Below, piece by piece: positions 1 through 8,189 of a stretch of 8,771 bases of DNA (within the stretch, counting starts at the first letter, position 1; the number at the start of each line of letters is the position of its first letter). The stretch is taken from NCBI GenBank assembly GCA_947453585.1, contig CANGHQ010000050.1, positions 1 through 8,771 of the forward strand. Direction: 5' to 3'. Source of the DNA: Burkholderiales bacterium (GTDB lineage: Bacteria; Pseudomonadota; Gammaproteobacteria; Burkholderiales; Burkholderiaceae_C). A program made the translations under genes and the position numbers. The notes below the pieces were generated by a model, which saw only the letters and a list, made by a program, of their open reading frames with translations, did not search any database and was not told the DNA's origin.

Positions 1-985
1 AAGCCGCGCCGCTTTTCACCTTGGCGGCGAGTTTTTGCGCCGCCTCCACGTTCACCCCGGCCGTAACCTGCTCGACCAGGGCCACGATGTCGCCCATGCC
101 CAAAATGCGCCCGGCGTGGCGCTGGGCGTCAAACACTTCCAGGCCGTCGAGCTTTTCACTGGTGCCCGCAAACTTGATCGGCGCGCCCGTCACCTGGCGC
201 ACCGAAAGCGCCGCACCACCGCGCGAGTCACCATCGGTCTTGGTCAGGATGATGCCGGTGAGCGGCAGCGCGTCCTTGAAGGCTTTGGCCGTGTTGACCG
301 CGTCCTGGCCCTGCATGGCATCCACCACAAACAGGGTTTCCACCGGTTTGAGCGCCGCGTGCAAGGCAGTGATCTCGGCCATCAGCGCCGCGTCAATCGC
401 CAGGCGGCCGGCCGTATCGACCAGCAGCACGTCAAAAAAGTGTTTTTTCGCGTAATCCAGCGCGGCCAGGCCAATGTCCACCGGCTTTTGGTCCGGCGAG
501 CTGGGGAACCACTCGGCCCCGGCCTGCGCGGTCACGGTCTTGAGCTGCTCGATAGCGGCGGGGCGGTACACGTCGCCCGAGACGGTCAGCACCTTCTTCT
601 TGCGCTTCTCGATCAGGTGCTTGGCCAGCTTGGCCGTGGTGGTGGTTTTACCGGCGCCTTGCAAGCCGGCCATCAAAATCACCGCCGGGGGTTGGGCGGC
701 CAGATTAATGTCGCTTACGCCTTCGCCCATGGTGGCGGCGAGCTCTTGGTTGACGATGCTCACCATCACCTGGCCTGGCTGCAGCGAACCCAGCACCTCT
801 TGCCCCAGTGCTTTTTCCTTGACCCTGGCAATAAAGTCGCGCACCACGGGCAGCGCCACGTCGGCCTCCAAGAGCGCCATGCGCACTTCGCGCAGCATCT
901 CGGCCACGTTGTCCTCGGTAATGCGCGATTGGCCGCGCAGGGTTTTCACCAGGCGCGATAGTTTGTCGGTCAGGGCGGAGGCCAT
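1..985 (-). CDS. ffh: Signal recognition particle protein Ffh (SRP54), N-terminal part, cut by window edge
   Basis: Ffh is the GTPase of the bacterial signal recognition particle. It binds 4.5S RNA and signal sequences of nascent inner-membrane proteins and docks with FtsY. Read on the minus strand from the ATG at 985, the frame stays open for 328 codons to base 2. The start MASALTDKLSRLVKTLRGQS and the segment LREVRMALLEADVALPVVR (residues 31-49) match the N domain of known Ffh. The G domain shows the P-loop GLQGAGKT (107-114), DTAGR (190-194), TKTDGD (248-253) and the closing segment RILGMGDI (293-300). The Met-rich M domain that binds RNA and signal peptides (about 120-130 more residues) lies off the left edge, so this is an edge truncation and not a broken gene. 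The start codon has only a weak GGA-type ribosome site. The gene is divergent from the 1087 gene; ffh also neighbours ypjD in E. coli. Identification is very secure. Confidence 0.97.
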   Translation of the reverse strand, partial: MASALTDKLSRLVKTLRGQSRITEDNVAEMLREVRMALLEADVALPVVRDFIARVKEKALGQEVLGSLQPGQVMVSIVNQELAATMGEGVSDINLAAQPPAVILMAGLQGAGKTTTTAKLAKHLIEKRKKKVLTVSGDVYRPAAIEQLKTVTAQAGAEWFPSSPDQKPVDIGLAALDYAKKHFFDVLLVDTAGRLAIDAALMAEITALHAALKPVETLFVVDAMQGQDAVNTAKAFKDALPLTGIILTKTDGDSRGGAALSVRQVTGAPIKFAGTSEKLDGLEVFDAQRHAGRILGMGDIVALVEQVTAGVNVEAAQKLAAKVKSGAA

Positions 986-1086
986 AGGGAATCCAATGCG
1001 GGAAATAGGGGTGAACAGGGGGCTTGAGGCCAGGAGCTTGCACCTTTGCTTGCAAATAGCGGTACGCAAAAGGCTAAACTGTTGCG
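986..1086. promoter_or_regulatory. Divergent ffh / ypjD-like promoter spacer with TTTGC/GCAAA inverted repeats
   Basis: This 101-bp spacer must hold the promoters of two divergent genes. Visible are a palindrome TTTGCTTGCAAA (1045-1056, 5-bp arms) and a second half-site GCAAAAGG (1066-1073), which pairs with CCTTTGC (1043-1049) allowing one bulged base. On the plus strand TTGCAA (1050-1055) and TAAACT (1075-1080) could serve as -35 and -10, but their 19-bp spacing is poor. I see no strong sigma70 match for ffh. Promoter placement is inference. Confidence 0.35.
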
Positions 1087-1890
1087 ATGATTTTAGACAG
1101 CGCATCCCCCCTGAGCCTTGGCCTGACCGCCGTGGCCGCGTTTGCCTATGTTTGGCCGGCCTTTCGGGTCGCGGGCCACAGCGCCTGGGTGACCCGGTTT
1201 TGGGTCGCGCTGGCTTGGCTGTCCCATGGTGCGCTGCTGGGTTTGGGCTTTATGGACACGCCAGCGCGTTTCGGTTTTGCGCCGGCCCTGTCGGTCACCG
1301 CCTGGCTGATTGCAACCAGTTACGCGGTCGAGCGCCAGTTGTACCCGCAGTTGCCTGCCCGCTGGGCGCTCAGCGCCGTGGGCGCCTTGTCTGTCGTGCT
1401 GGCGCTGGCGTTTCCCGGCACGGCCTTGCCCGCGACCGCCTCAGTCTGGATGCCTTTGCACCTGGCCATGGGCGTTTCTTGCTACGGTCTGTTTGGCGTG
1501 GCGGTGGTGCACGCCTGGTTCATGACGCGGGCTGAGGCCCGCATGCGCATGGGCGTGGACACCCAAAGCGGCCTGCCCCTGCTCACCCTAGAACGCCTCA
1601 CCTACCGCTTTGTCGCTGCCGGTTTTGTGCTGCTCACCGCCACTTTGCTGGTGGGCTACGGCTTTGGCGACGTGGTCTATGGCCACGCCAAGGCCTGGCG
1701 CTGGGACCACAAAACCGTGTTTTCCTTGCTCTCGTGGCTGACGTTCGCCGTGCTGCTGGTGGGGCGCTCGCATTTCGGCTGGCGCGGCAAGCGCGCGGTG
1801 GTGGTGCTTTACACGGGTTCGGCCTTTTTGTTTCTCGCCTACGTGGGCTCACGCTTTGTGATGGAAGTGGTCTTGGGCCGAACGGCATGA
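1087..1890 (+). CDS. ypjD: YpjD/CcsA-like cytochrome c assembly-family inner membrane protein
   Basis: 267-residue polytopic membrane protein with about eight hydrophobic segments (roughly residues 11-26, 37-55, 64-80, 93-110, 121-146, 173-193, 209-227, 238-258). It resembles the CcsA/HemX/YpjD branch of cytochrome c assembly proteins. Conserved-looking histidines sit at H47 (SHGALL), H125 (PLHLAMG) and H208 in the loop motif WRWDHKTVFS (205-213). True CcsA/CcmC heme handlers carry a longer tryptophan-rich WWD loop, which I do not see, so heme export or ligation should not be assumed. Position next to divergent ffh matches E. coli ypjD, whose exact role is not settled as far as I know. The ATG at 1087 has no Shine-Dalgarno at a normal distance. 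It lies 7 bases after the hexamer TAAACT, so a leaderless message is possible. The stop overlaps the next start (ATGA), suggesting translational coupling. Family is fairly sure; function is open. Confidence 0.85.
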   Translation: MILDSASPLSLGLTAVAAFAYVWPAFRVAGHSAWVTRFWVALAWLSHGALLGLGFMDTPARFGFAPALSVTAWLIATSYAVERQLYPQLPARWALSAVGALSVVLALAFPGTALPATASVWMPLHLAMGVSCYGLFGVAVVHAWFMTRAEARMRMGVDTQSGLPLLTLERLTYRFVAAGFVLLTATLLVGYGFGDVVYGHAKAWRWDHKTVFSLLSWLTFAVLLVGRSHFGWRGKRAVVVLYTGSAFLFLAYVGSRFVMEVVLGRTA

Positions 1891-2114
1891 AATACCTGTT
1901 GTTGTTGCTAGTGGCCCTGCTGATCATTTGGCAGTTGCGCAGCTACCGCGACCGCGAAGCCCGCAAACAACCCCCGCCCCGCGGCAGCGCCGAACAGCCT
2001 ATTGAGATGGTGGCCTGCCTGCACTGCGGCACCCATGTTGCGGCTGCTGAAGCCGTGCAAGGCCGCCAAGGCAGCTATTGCAGCGCCGAGCACCGCCAGC
2101 GCCACGAAACTTGA
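1887..2114 (+). CDS. Small membrane-anchored zinc-ribbon protein (PP0621 family-like)
   Basis: 75-residue protein. Residues 1-16 (MKYLLLLLVALLIIWQ) form one hydrophobic helix, followed by a basic stretch (LRSYRDREARK), a Pro-rich linker and a small putative metal site: C44-x2-C47 in ACLHCG, then C65 and H69 in SYCSAEH. This arrangement (CxxC, then CxxxH) suggests a single zinc knuckle facing the cytoplasm if the positive-inside rule holds. The layout matches short Burkholderiales/Pseudomonas proteins annotated as PP0621 family, for which I know no demonstrated function. Its ATG overlaps the upstream stop by ATGA, and its own stop overlaps a TTG start of ampD, so it is the middle gene of a coupled trio. 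It has no obvious ribosome site of its own, so coupling probably drives its translation. The coding call is strong; the metal binding is inference from the Cys/His pattern. Confidence 0.85.
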   Translation: MKYLLLLLVALLIIWQLRSYRDREARKQPPPRGSAEQPIEMVACLHCGTHVAAAEAVQGRQGSYCSAEHRQRHET

Positions 2115-2734
2115 CCGCCCCAGCGCACGCACCTACCGCAGGCGATGGCGCCGACCCGCCGCAGCCCGTGTGGCACAAAGGCTGGTACGCCCGGGCCCAA
2201 GCCCAACCTTCCCCCAACTTTGGCCCCCGCCCCCCGCAGGCCCACATTGATTTGCTGGTGGTGCATTCCATCAGCCTGCCGCCGGGCGTCTACGGCGGCC
2301 CCGAAGTCGGGCAGTTGTTTTGCAACCAACTCGACTGGGACGCGCACCCTTACTTCCAGACCATTCGGGGCTTGCAGGTCTCGGCCCACTTCTTTATCCG
2401 CCGTGACGGCAGTCTGTGGCAGTTTGTCAGTTGCGACGACCGCGCCTGGCACGCCGGCCAATCGCACTACCGTGGGCGGGATAACTGCAACGACGACTCC
2501 ATCGGCGTGGAACTCGAAGGCCTAGAGGGCGACACCTTCACGCCTGCGCAGTACCAATCCCTGGCCGAATTGGTGGCGGCCGTGGCGCAGCACTACCCAT
2601 TGGCCGATGTGGCCGGCCATGAGCACATCGCGCCAGGCCGAAAAATGGACCCGGGGCCAGGGTTTCAATGGAATTTATTGCTTCCGCATTTGGCCGCGCT
2701 GTCAATTCGGCCACCGATTTTCCAAAAAATTTAG
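2111..2734 (+). CDS. ampD: 1,6-anhydro-N-acetylmuramyl-L-alanine amidase AmpD
   Basis: Cytosolic zinc amidase (amidase_2/PGRP fold) of peptidoglycan recycling. It cleaves the anhydroMurNAc-L-Ala bond of imported muropeptides and, where an AmpR/AmpC system exists, keeps it uninduced. Aligned by eye to E. coli AmpD, the zinc ligands are H52 (VVHSISLPPG), H170 (AGHEHIAP) and D180 (RKMDPGPGF). The catalytic E134 (IGVELEG) and K178 are present, as are the AmpD blocks SAHFFIRRDG and RAWHAGQSHYRGRDNCND. There is no signal peptide, fitting the cytosolic enzyme rather than secreted AmiD. The start is uncertain. No ATG exists in frame before the domain. I chose the TTG at 2111, which overlaps the upstream stop (TTGA) and gives 207 residues. 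Alternatives are TTG 2078 (218 residues) and GTG 2168 (188 residues, close to the E. coli length of 183). The last codons, encoding PPIFQKI, lie in an AT-rich patch unlike the rest of the gene. Confidence 0.92.
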   Translation: MTAPAHAPTAGDGADPPQPVWHKGWYARAQAQPSPNFGPRPPQAHIDLLVVHSISLPPGVYGGPEVGQLFCNQLDWDAHPYFQTIRGLQVSAHFFIRRDGSLWQFVSCDDRAWHAGQSHYRGRDNCNDDSIGVELEGLEGDTFTPAQYQSLAELVAAVAQHYPLADVAGHEHIAPGRKMDPGPGFQWNLLLPHLAALSIRPPIFQKI

Positions 2735-2758
2735 AAAATTTATTTTTGTGGATTACGC

Positions 2759-2772
2759 CAATTTAATTTGGT
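2759..2772. repeat. Imperfect 14-bp palindrome in AT-rich patch
   Basis: CCAATTTAATTTGG is self-complementary at six of seven positions (only the T/T pair fails). It sits in a strongly AT-rich stretch just after ampD. It is too AT-rich and has no T-run for a terminator. An operator or chance are both possible. Confidence 0.3.
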
Positions 2773-2832
2773 GCATTTACTGTCGGCAGATCGACAAAGC
2801 CAGAAACCATGCGGTCTACAGCGGCAAAACGG

Positions 2833-2908
2833 CTGCCAAGGCCGGTAAATACTGAGGGATTGGCCCTTCTGTTCGCAGTGGTGCGCCTTGGCAGGGCGTT
2901 TTCCCTGC
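2833..2908. repeat. Nested inverted repeats / candidate structured element
   Basis: CTGCCAAGGC (2833-2842) has a perfect 10-bp inverted copy GCCTTGGCAG (2885-2894). Inside lie ACTG (2851-2854)/CAGT (2876-2879) and AGGG (2855-2858)/CCCT (2864-2867), which nest as one branched stem. A second hairpin, GCAGGG (2891-2896) with CCCTGC (2903-2908) and loop CGTTTT, uses four bases (2891-2894) of the long stem, so the two folds exclude each other. The element lies upstream of the inferred nrdA start site, so it is not part of the nrdA leader. It could be an intergenic repeat, the 3' end of the ampD message or a small RNA. Confidence 0.5.
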
Positions 2909-2984
2909 AGAAAAAAAGGCCGGCTTTGCCCACTTTTGTGATCTGGCGCACCGCGCATGCCAGAGCATGAAATCTGGACTCGGT

Positions 2985-3000
2985 ACACTACCGGTAGTGG
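2985..3000. promoter_or_regulatory. NrdR box 1 (upstream)
   Basis: ACACTACCGGTAGTGG contains a perfect 14-bp palindrome (2986-2999) and matches the known NrdR consensus ACACwATATATwGTGT at 11 of 16 positions, with the flanking ACAC/GTG halves kept and a GC centre. It starts exactly 32 bp before box 2, the roughly three-turn spacing typical of paired NrdR boxes, and ends just before the -35 element. Confidence 0.82.
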
Positions 3001-3001
3001 C

Positions 3002-3030
3002 TTGCGCACCCGCCACACACCAGATATAGT
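3002..3030 (+). promoter_or_regulatory. Sigma70-type promoter of nrdAB
   Basis: TTGCGC (3002-3007) and TATAGT (3025-3030) are separated by 17 bp, a good sigma70 arrangement. The expected start site is near 3037, giving a leader of about 87 nt before nrdA. The -10 hexamer lies wholly inside NrdR box 2 and the -35 directly abuts box 1, so bound NrdR would block RNA polymerase. Confidence 0.7.
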
Positions 3031-3032
3031 GC
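3017..3032. promoter_or_regulatory. NrdR box 2 (overlaps the -10 element)
   Basis: ACACCAGATATAGTGC matches the NrdR consensus ACACwATATATwGTGT at 13 of 16 positions. NrdR is the zinc-ribbon/ATP-cone repressor of ribonucleotide reductase genes and binds two such boxes cooperatively. The nrdR gene itself is not in this window. Confidence 0.87.
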
Positions 3033-3124
3033 TTTCTCAGTTTTCGGCCGCGTGCTTGTTCCCGCCGCCCAACCACCGAAAAAGCCAGTTTTTTTGATAA
3101 AAATACCGATAGCAAAAGGAAACC

Positions 3125-6043
<2,919 letters not shown>

Positions 6044-6148
6044 ACCTTGCGGCGCAGCACGCGCTGCGTCAATTAAATCTGCAATACATCGCACAAAAGC
6101 TATTATTTTCGTGCGCCTGATAGCATAATCTGCCAATTGGAAAACTCT
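6044..6148 (+). other. nrdA-nrdB spacer with two hairpins
   Basis: This 105-bp gap holds CGCAGC (6053-6058)/GCTGCG (6063-6068) with a 4-base loop, then GCACAAAA (6091-6098) pairing with TTTTCGTGC (6106-6114) with one bulged C. An alternative arm pair, GCTAT (6099-6103)/ATAGC (6120-6124), overlaps the second hairpin. Neither hairpin has the T-run of an intrinsic terminator. CATAAT (6124-6129) looks like a -10 but lacks a good -35. The two genes are therefore most simply co-transcribed, with the hairpins possibly stabilising or tuning the messages. Confidence 0.4.
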
Positions 6149-7342
6149 ATGCTGACCTGGGAAGAAGACATCAAACCTGCAGCGCAAAATGTTTTTGCGC
6201 GCGACCCCTCCGACGCTTTTTTTGCGCCGTCCGCTAGCCCCAAATTGGAGGCGGCTCCAACTTTTGGCGCGGGCTTTGAGCCGACGACGGCCACGGCTGC
6301 CGTGGCATTTGCCGAAGCCTCAAGCCGCCGCGTCAAAGCCTCTGACAAGCGCATCATCAACGGCAAGACCGACGTCAACCAGTTGGTGCCCTTCAAGTAC
6401 AAATGGGCCTGGGAAAAATACCTGGCCACCTGCGCCAACCACTGGATGCCGCAAGAGGTGAACATGACGCGTGACATCGCCTTGTGGAAGGACCCCAACG
6501 GTCTGACCGAGGACGAGCGCCGCATCATCAAGCGCAACCTGGGCTTCTTCACGACCGCTGACTCTCTGGCTGCCAACAACATCGTCTTGGGCACCTACCG
6601 CCATATCACCGCGCCCGAATGCCGCCAGTTTTTGCTGCGCCAGGCCTTTGAAGAGGCGATCCACACCCACGCGTACCAGTACATCGTGGAGTCGCTGGGC
6701 CTGGACGAAGGCGAGATTTTCAGCGCCTATAACGAAGTCAAGTCCATCCGCGACAAAGACCAGTTCCTGATCCCTTTCATTGAAGCGATCATGGATCCGC
6801 ATTTCCATACCGGCACGCCCGAGACCGACCAGACCCTGCTCAAGTCGCTGATCGTGTTTGCCTGCCTGATGGAAGGCCTGTTCTTCTACGTTGGCTTCAC
6901 GCAAATCCTGGCGCTGGGCCGCCAAAACAAGATGACGGGTGCGGCCGAGCAGTACCAGTACATCTTGCGCGACGAGTCCATGCACTGCAATTTCGGCATC
7001 GACCTGATCAACCAGCTCAAGGCGGAAAACCCCCAGCTCTGGACGCCCGAGTTCAAGGCCGAAATCAAGGGTCTGTTTGAACAGGCCGTGGAACTTGAGT
7101 ACCGTTACGCCGAAGACACCATGCCGCGTGGCGTGCTGGGCATGAATGCGTCGATGTTCAAGGGCTACCTGCGTTACATCGCCAACCGTCGTGCCACCCA
7201 AATCGGTCTGGAGGCGTTGTTCCCCCATGAGGAAAATCCTTTCCCCTGGATGAGCGAGATGATCGACTTGAAGAAAGAACGCAATTTCTTTGAAACCCGC
7301 GTTATTGAATACCAATCCGGCGGAGCCTTGTCTTGGGACTAA
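6149..7342 (+). CDS. nrdB: Class Ia ribonucleoside-diphosphate reductase, beta subunit NrdB
   Basis: Small subunit that carries the diiron-tyrosyl radical and passes it to NrdA. 397 residues from the ATG at 6149, which has TTGGAAA (6137-6143) at a suitable distance. An in-frame TTG at 6137 would add four residues but falls inside that site. Ligands by alignment with E. coli: D138 (TTADSL, D84), E169 and H172 (FEEAIHTHAY, E115/H118), E242 (LMEGLFFY, E204), E276 and H279 (RDESMH, E238/H241). The spacings (31 and 34 residues) are identical to E. coli. The radical tyrosine is Y176 (Y122), so the classical tyrosyl form is expected. The tail NFFETRVIEYQSGGALSWD holds the NrdA-docking end, with Y388 as counterpart of Y356. 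The first ~68 residues are Ala/Pro/Thr-rich, low complexity and likely disordered; the conserved body starts near KRIINGKTDVNQLVPFKYKW. Similar extensions occur in other Burkholderiales NrdB. No YfaE-like ferredoxin gene follows. Confidence 0.98.
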   Translation: MLTWEEDIKPAAQNVFARDPSDAFFAPSASPKLEAAPTFGAGFEPTTATAAVAFAEASSRRVKASDKRIINGKTDVNQLVPFKYKWAWEKYLATCANHWMPQEVNMTRDIALWKDPNGLTEDERRIIKRNLGFFTTADSLAANNIVLGTYRHITAPECRQFLLRQAFEEAIHTHAYQYIVESLGLDEGEIFSAYNEVKSIRDKDQFLIPFIEAIMDPHFHTGTPETDQTLLKSLIVFACLMEGLFFYVGFTQILALGRQNKMTGAAEQYQYILRDESMHCNFGIDLINQLKAENPQLWTPEFKAEIKGLFEQAVELEYRYAEDTMPRGVLGMNASMFKGYLRYIANRRATQIGLEALFPHEENPFPWMSEMIDLKKERNFFETRVIEYQSGGALSWD

Positions 7343-7368
7343 GGCTTTGATTCTGGATTTGCATATTT

Positions 7369-7433
7369 CACAGCCCCCACTGCCCCGGCGTGTGGCGAGG
7401 CGGCTGTGGTCCCGAGTTCATGTTGCTGGGACC
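7369..7433 (+). other. Two adjacent stem-loops after nrdB
   Basis: CACAGCC (7369-7375) pairs with GGCTGTG (7402-7408), with an inner CCAC (7377-7380)/GTGG (7392-7395). Directly after, GGTCCC (7408-7413) pairs with GGGACC (7428-7433). No T-run follows, so this is not a standard terminator. It may protect the 3' end of nrdB mRNA or lie in the leader of the H1-like gene. Confidence 0.4.
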
Positions 7434-7453
7434 CTGCCCAACCACATGAATCT

Positions 7454-7478
7454 CTTTTTGCTGTTGATAGGCAAAAAG
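7454..7478 (+). repeat. 8-bp perfect inverted repeat in the leader of the H1-like gene
   Basis: CTTTTTGC (7454-7461) and GCAAAAAG (7471-7478) flank a 9-base loop, ending 20 bases before the AAGGAG ribosome site. No T-run follows, so it is not a terminator. It could be an operator or an mRNA element. The overlapping TTGATA (7464-7469) could act as a -35, but no convincing -10 goes with it. Confidence 0.4.
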
Positions 7479-7509
7479 TGCTCTTTGTAATCTGATCAAG
7501 GAGAAAATT

Positions 7510-8112
7510 ATGGCAACTGCAAAAAAACCGGCCGCAAAAAAGGCTGCTCCCGCAACCAAAGTGGTCGCAAAGAAAGCTGCACCCGCTGCCGCACCCGCGA
7601 AGAAGGCTGTAGCCAAGAAGGCCGCTCCTGCACCGGCTAAAAAAGTCGCCGCTAAAAAGGCAGCTCCCGCCAAGGCAGCACCAGCCAAGGCCGCTGTGAA
7701 AGCCCCGGCAAAAAAAGCAGCAGCTAAAAAAGCAGCGCCCGCCAAGGCAGCGCCAGCGAAAAAAGTAGCAGCGAAGAAGGCGGCCCCCGCCAAAGCAGCG
7801 CCAGCCAAAAAAGCGGCAGCTAAGAAAGCTGTAGCCAAGAAAGCTGCGCCAGCCAAAAAGGCGGCACCCGCCAAGAAGGTAGCAGCCAAGAAGGCAGCAC
7901 CGGCCAAAGCGCCAGCGAAAAAAGCAGTGGCTAAAAAAGCCGCTCCTGCCAAGGCGCCAGCCAAAAAAGCTGCACCCGCCAAAGCGGCAGCTCCTGCGAA
8001 GAAGGCAGCGCCCGCCAAGAAGGCCGCTGCTAAAAAGCCCGCAGCTGCGCCTGCGCAGACGACGCTTAACCCCAAGGCTGCATGGCCTTTTCCAAGCGCG
8101 ACAAAACCTTAA
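7510..8112 (+). CDS. Histone H1-like Ala/Lys/Pro-rich DNA-binding protein
   Basis: 200-residue, extremely basic low-complexity protein built almost wholly of Lys, Ala and Pro. It consists of imperfect repeats of the type KKAAPAKAAPA and KKVAAKK from residue 5 to about 178. It resembles the C-terminal half of eukaryotic histone H1 and bacterial H1-like proteins (Bordetella BpH1, chlamydial HctB, Pseudomonas AlgP), which bind DNA non-specifically and help compact the nucleoid. There is no globular domain. The only non-repeat part is the tail TTLNPKAAWPFPSATKP, which looks conserved in Burkholderiales relatives and marks this as a real gene rather than a repeat artefact. The ATG has a strong site AAGGAG (7498-7503) six bases upstream. 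A strong terminator follows by 20 bp. It probably has its own promoter, since 167 bp with hairpins separate it from nrdB. Repeat number is likely to vary between strains. Functional class is secure; the precise role is inferred. Confidence 0.92.
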   Translation: MATAKKPAAKKAAPATKVVAKKAAPAAAPAKKAVAKKAAPAPAKKVAAKKAAPAKAAPAKAAVKAPAKKAAAKKAAPAKAAPAKKVAAKKAAPAKAAPAKKAAAKKAVAKKAAPAKKAAPAKKVAAKKAAPAKAPAKKAVAKKAAPAKAPAKKAAPAKAAAPAKKAAPAKKAAAKKPAAAPAQTTLNPKAAWPFPSATKP

Positions 8113-8132
8113 TCGCTTAAGTGCTTGTCTCC

Positions 8133-8168
8133 AAAGCCCGGCATCTGCCAAAGATGTCGGGCTTTTTT
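8133..8168 (+). terminator. Rho-independent terminator of the H1-like gene
   Basis: A 14-bp stem (8133-8146 with 8152-8165, one G-T wobble, core AAAGCCCG/CGGGCTTT) with a 5-base loop GCCAA is followed by TTTTTT ending at 8168. It lies 20 bp after the H1-like stop and 22 bp short of the convergent gene's stop. On the minus strand the stem is followed by only three T, so it should act mainly on the plus strand. Confidence 0.93.
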
Positions 8169-8189
8169 ACTGGCGCGTCGGAATCCCTG

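Larger units (their letters stand above)
2735..3124. other. 390-bp spacer between ampD and nrdA
   Basis: No convincing gene is seen here. The small frames present (2607-2855 plus, 2763-2951 minus) lack ribosome sites and recognisable domains. In order the spacer holds an AT-rich patch (about 2716-2770), nested inverted repeats (2833-2910), two NrdR boxes with the nrdA promoter (2985-3032) and a leader of about 87 nt with a run of seven T (3089-3095). No GC-stem plus T-run terminator for ampD is visible, so the upstream operon may end Rho-dependently. Confidence 0.6.

Noticed and set aside
35..1535. Long plus-strand frames (35-961 and 474-1535) across ffh and the start of the ypjD-like gene
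   Set aside because: Antisense or out-of-frame shadows of ffh, whose minus-strand product is unmistakable.
2891..2917. Hairpin GCAGGG/CCCTGC next to a run of seven A as a terminator
   Set aside because: The A-run is on the plus strand after the stem; read on the minus strand the T-run comes before the stem, so neither orientation makes an intrinsic terminator.
2763..2951. 62-codon minus-strand frame in the ampD-nrdA spacer
   Set aside because: No ribosome site, no recognisable motif, and it overlaps the inverted-repeat element.
6099..6135. Separate nrdB promoter using CATAAT at 6124-6129
   Set aside because: No acceptable -35 at 16-18 bp, and the start site would fall almost on the ribosome site; co-transcription with nrdA is simpler.
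6320..7315. 331-codon minus-strand frame opposite nrdB
   Set aside because: Shadow of nrdB codon usage; no domain or ribosome site.
7530..8040. Repetitive DNA as a CRISPR array or satellite
   Set aside because: Repeats are irregular, coding and in frame, with no constant repeat/spacer alternation.
7339..8151. Minus-strand frames of 235 and 270 codons opposite the H1-like gene, one resembling a hydrophobic Ala/Phe/Leu repeat protein
   Set aside because: They are the mechanical complement of the Lys/Ala/Pro codon repeats; the plus-strand gene has the ribosome site, terminator and conserved tail.
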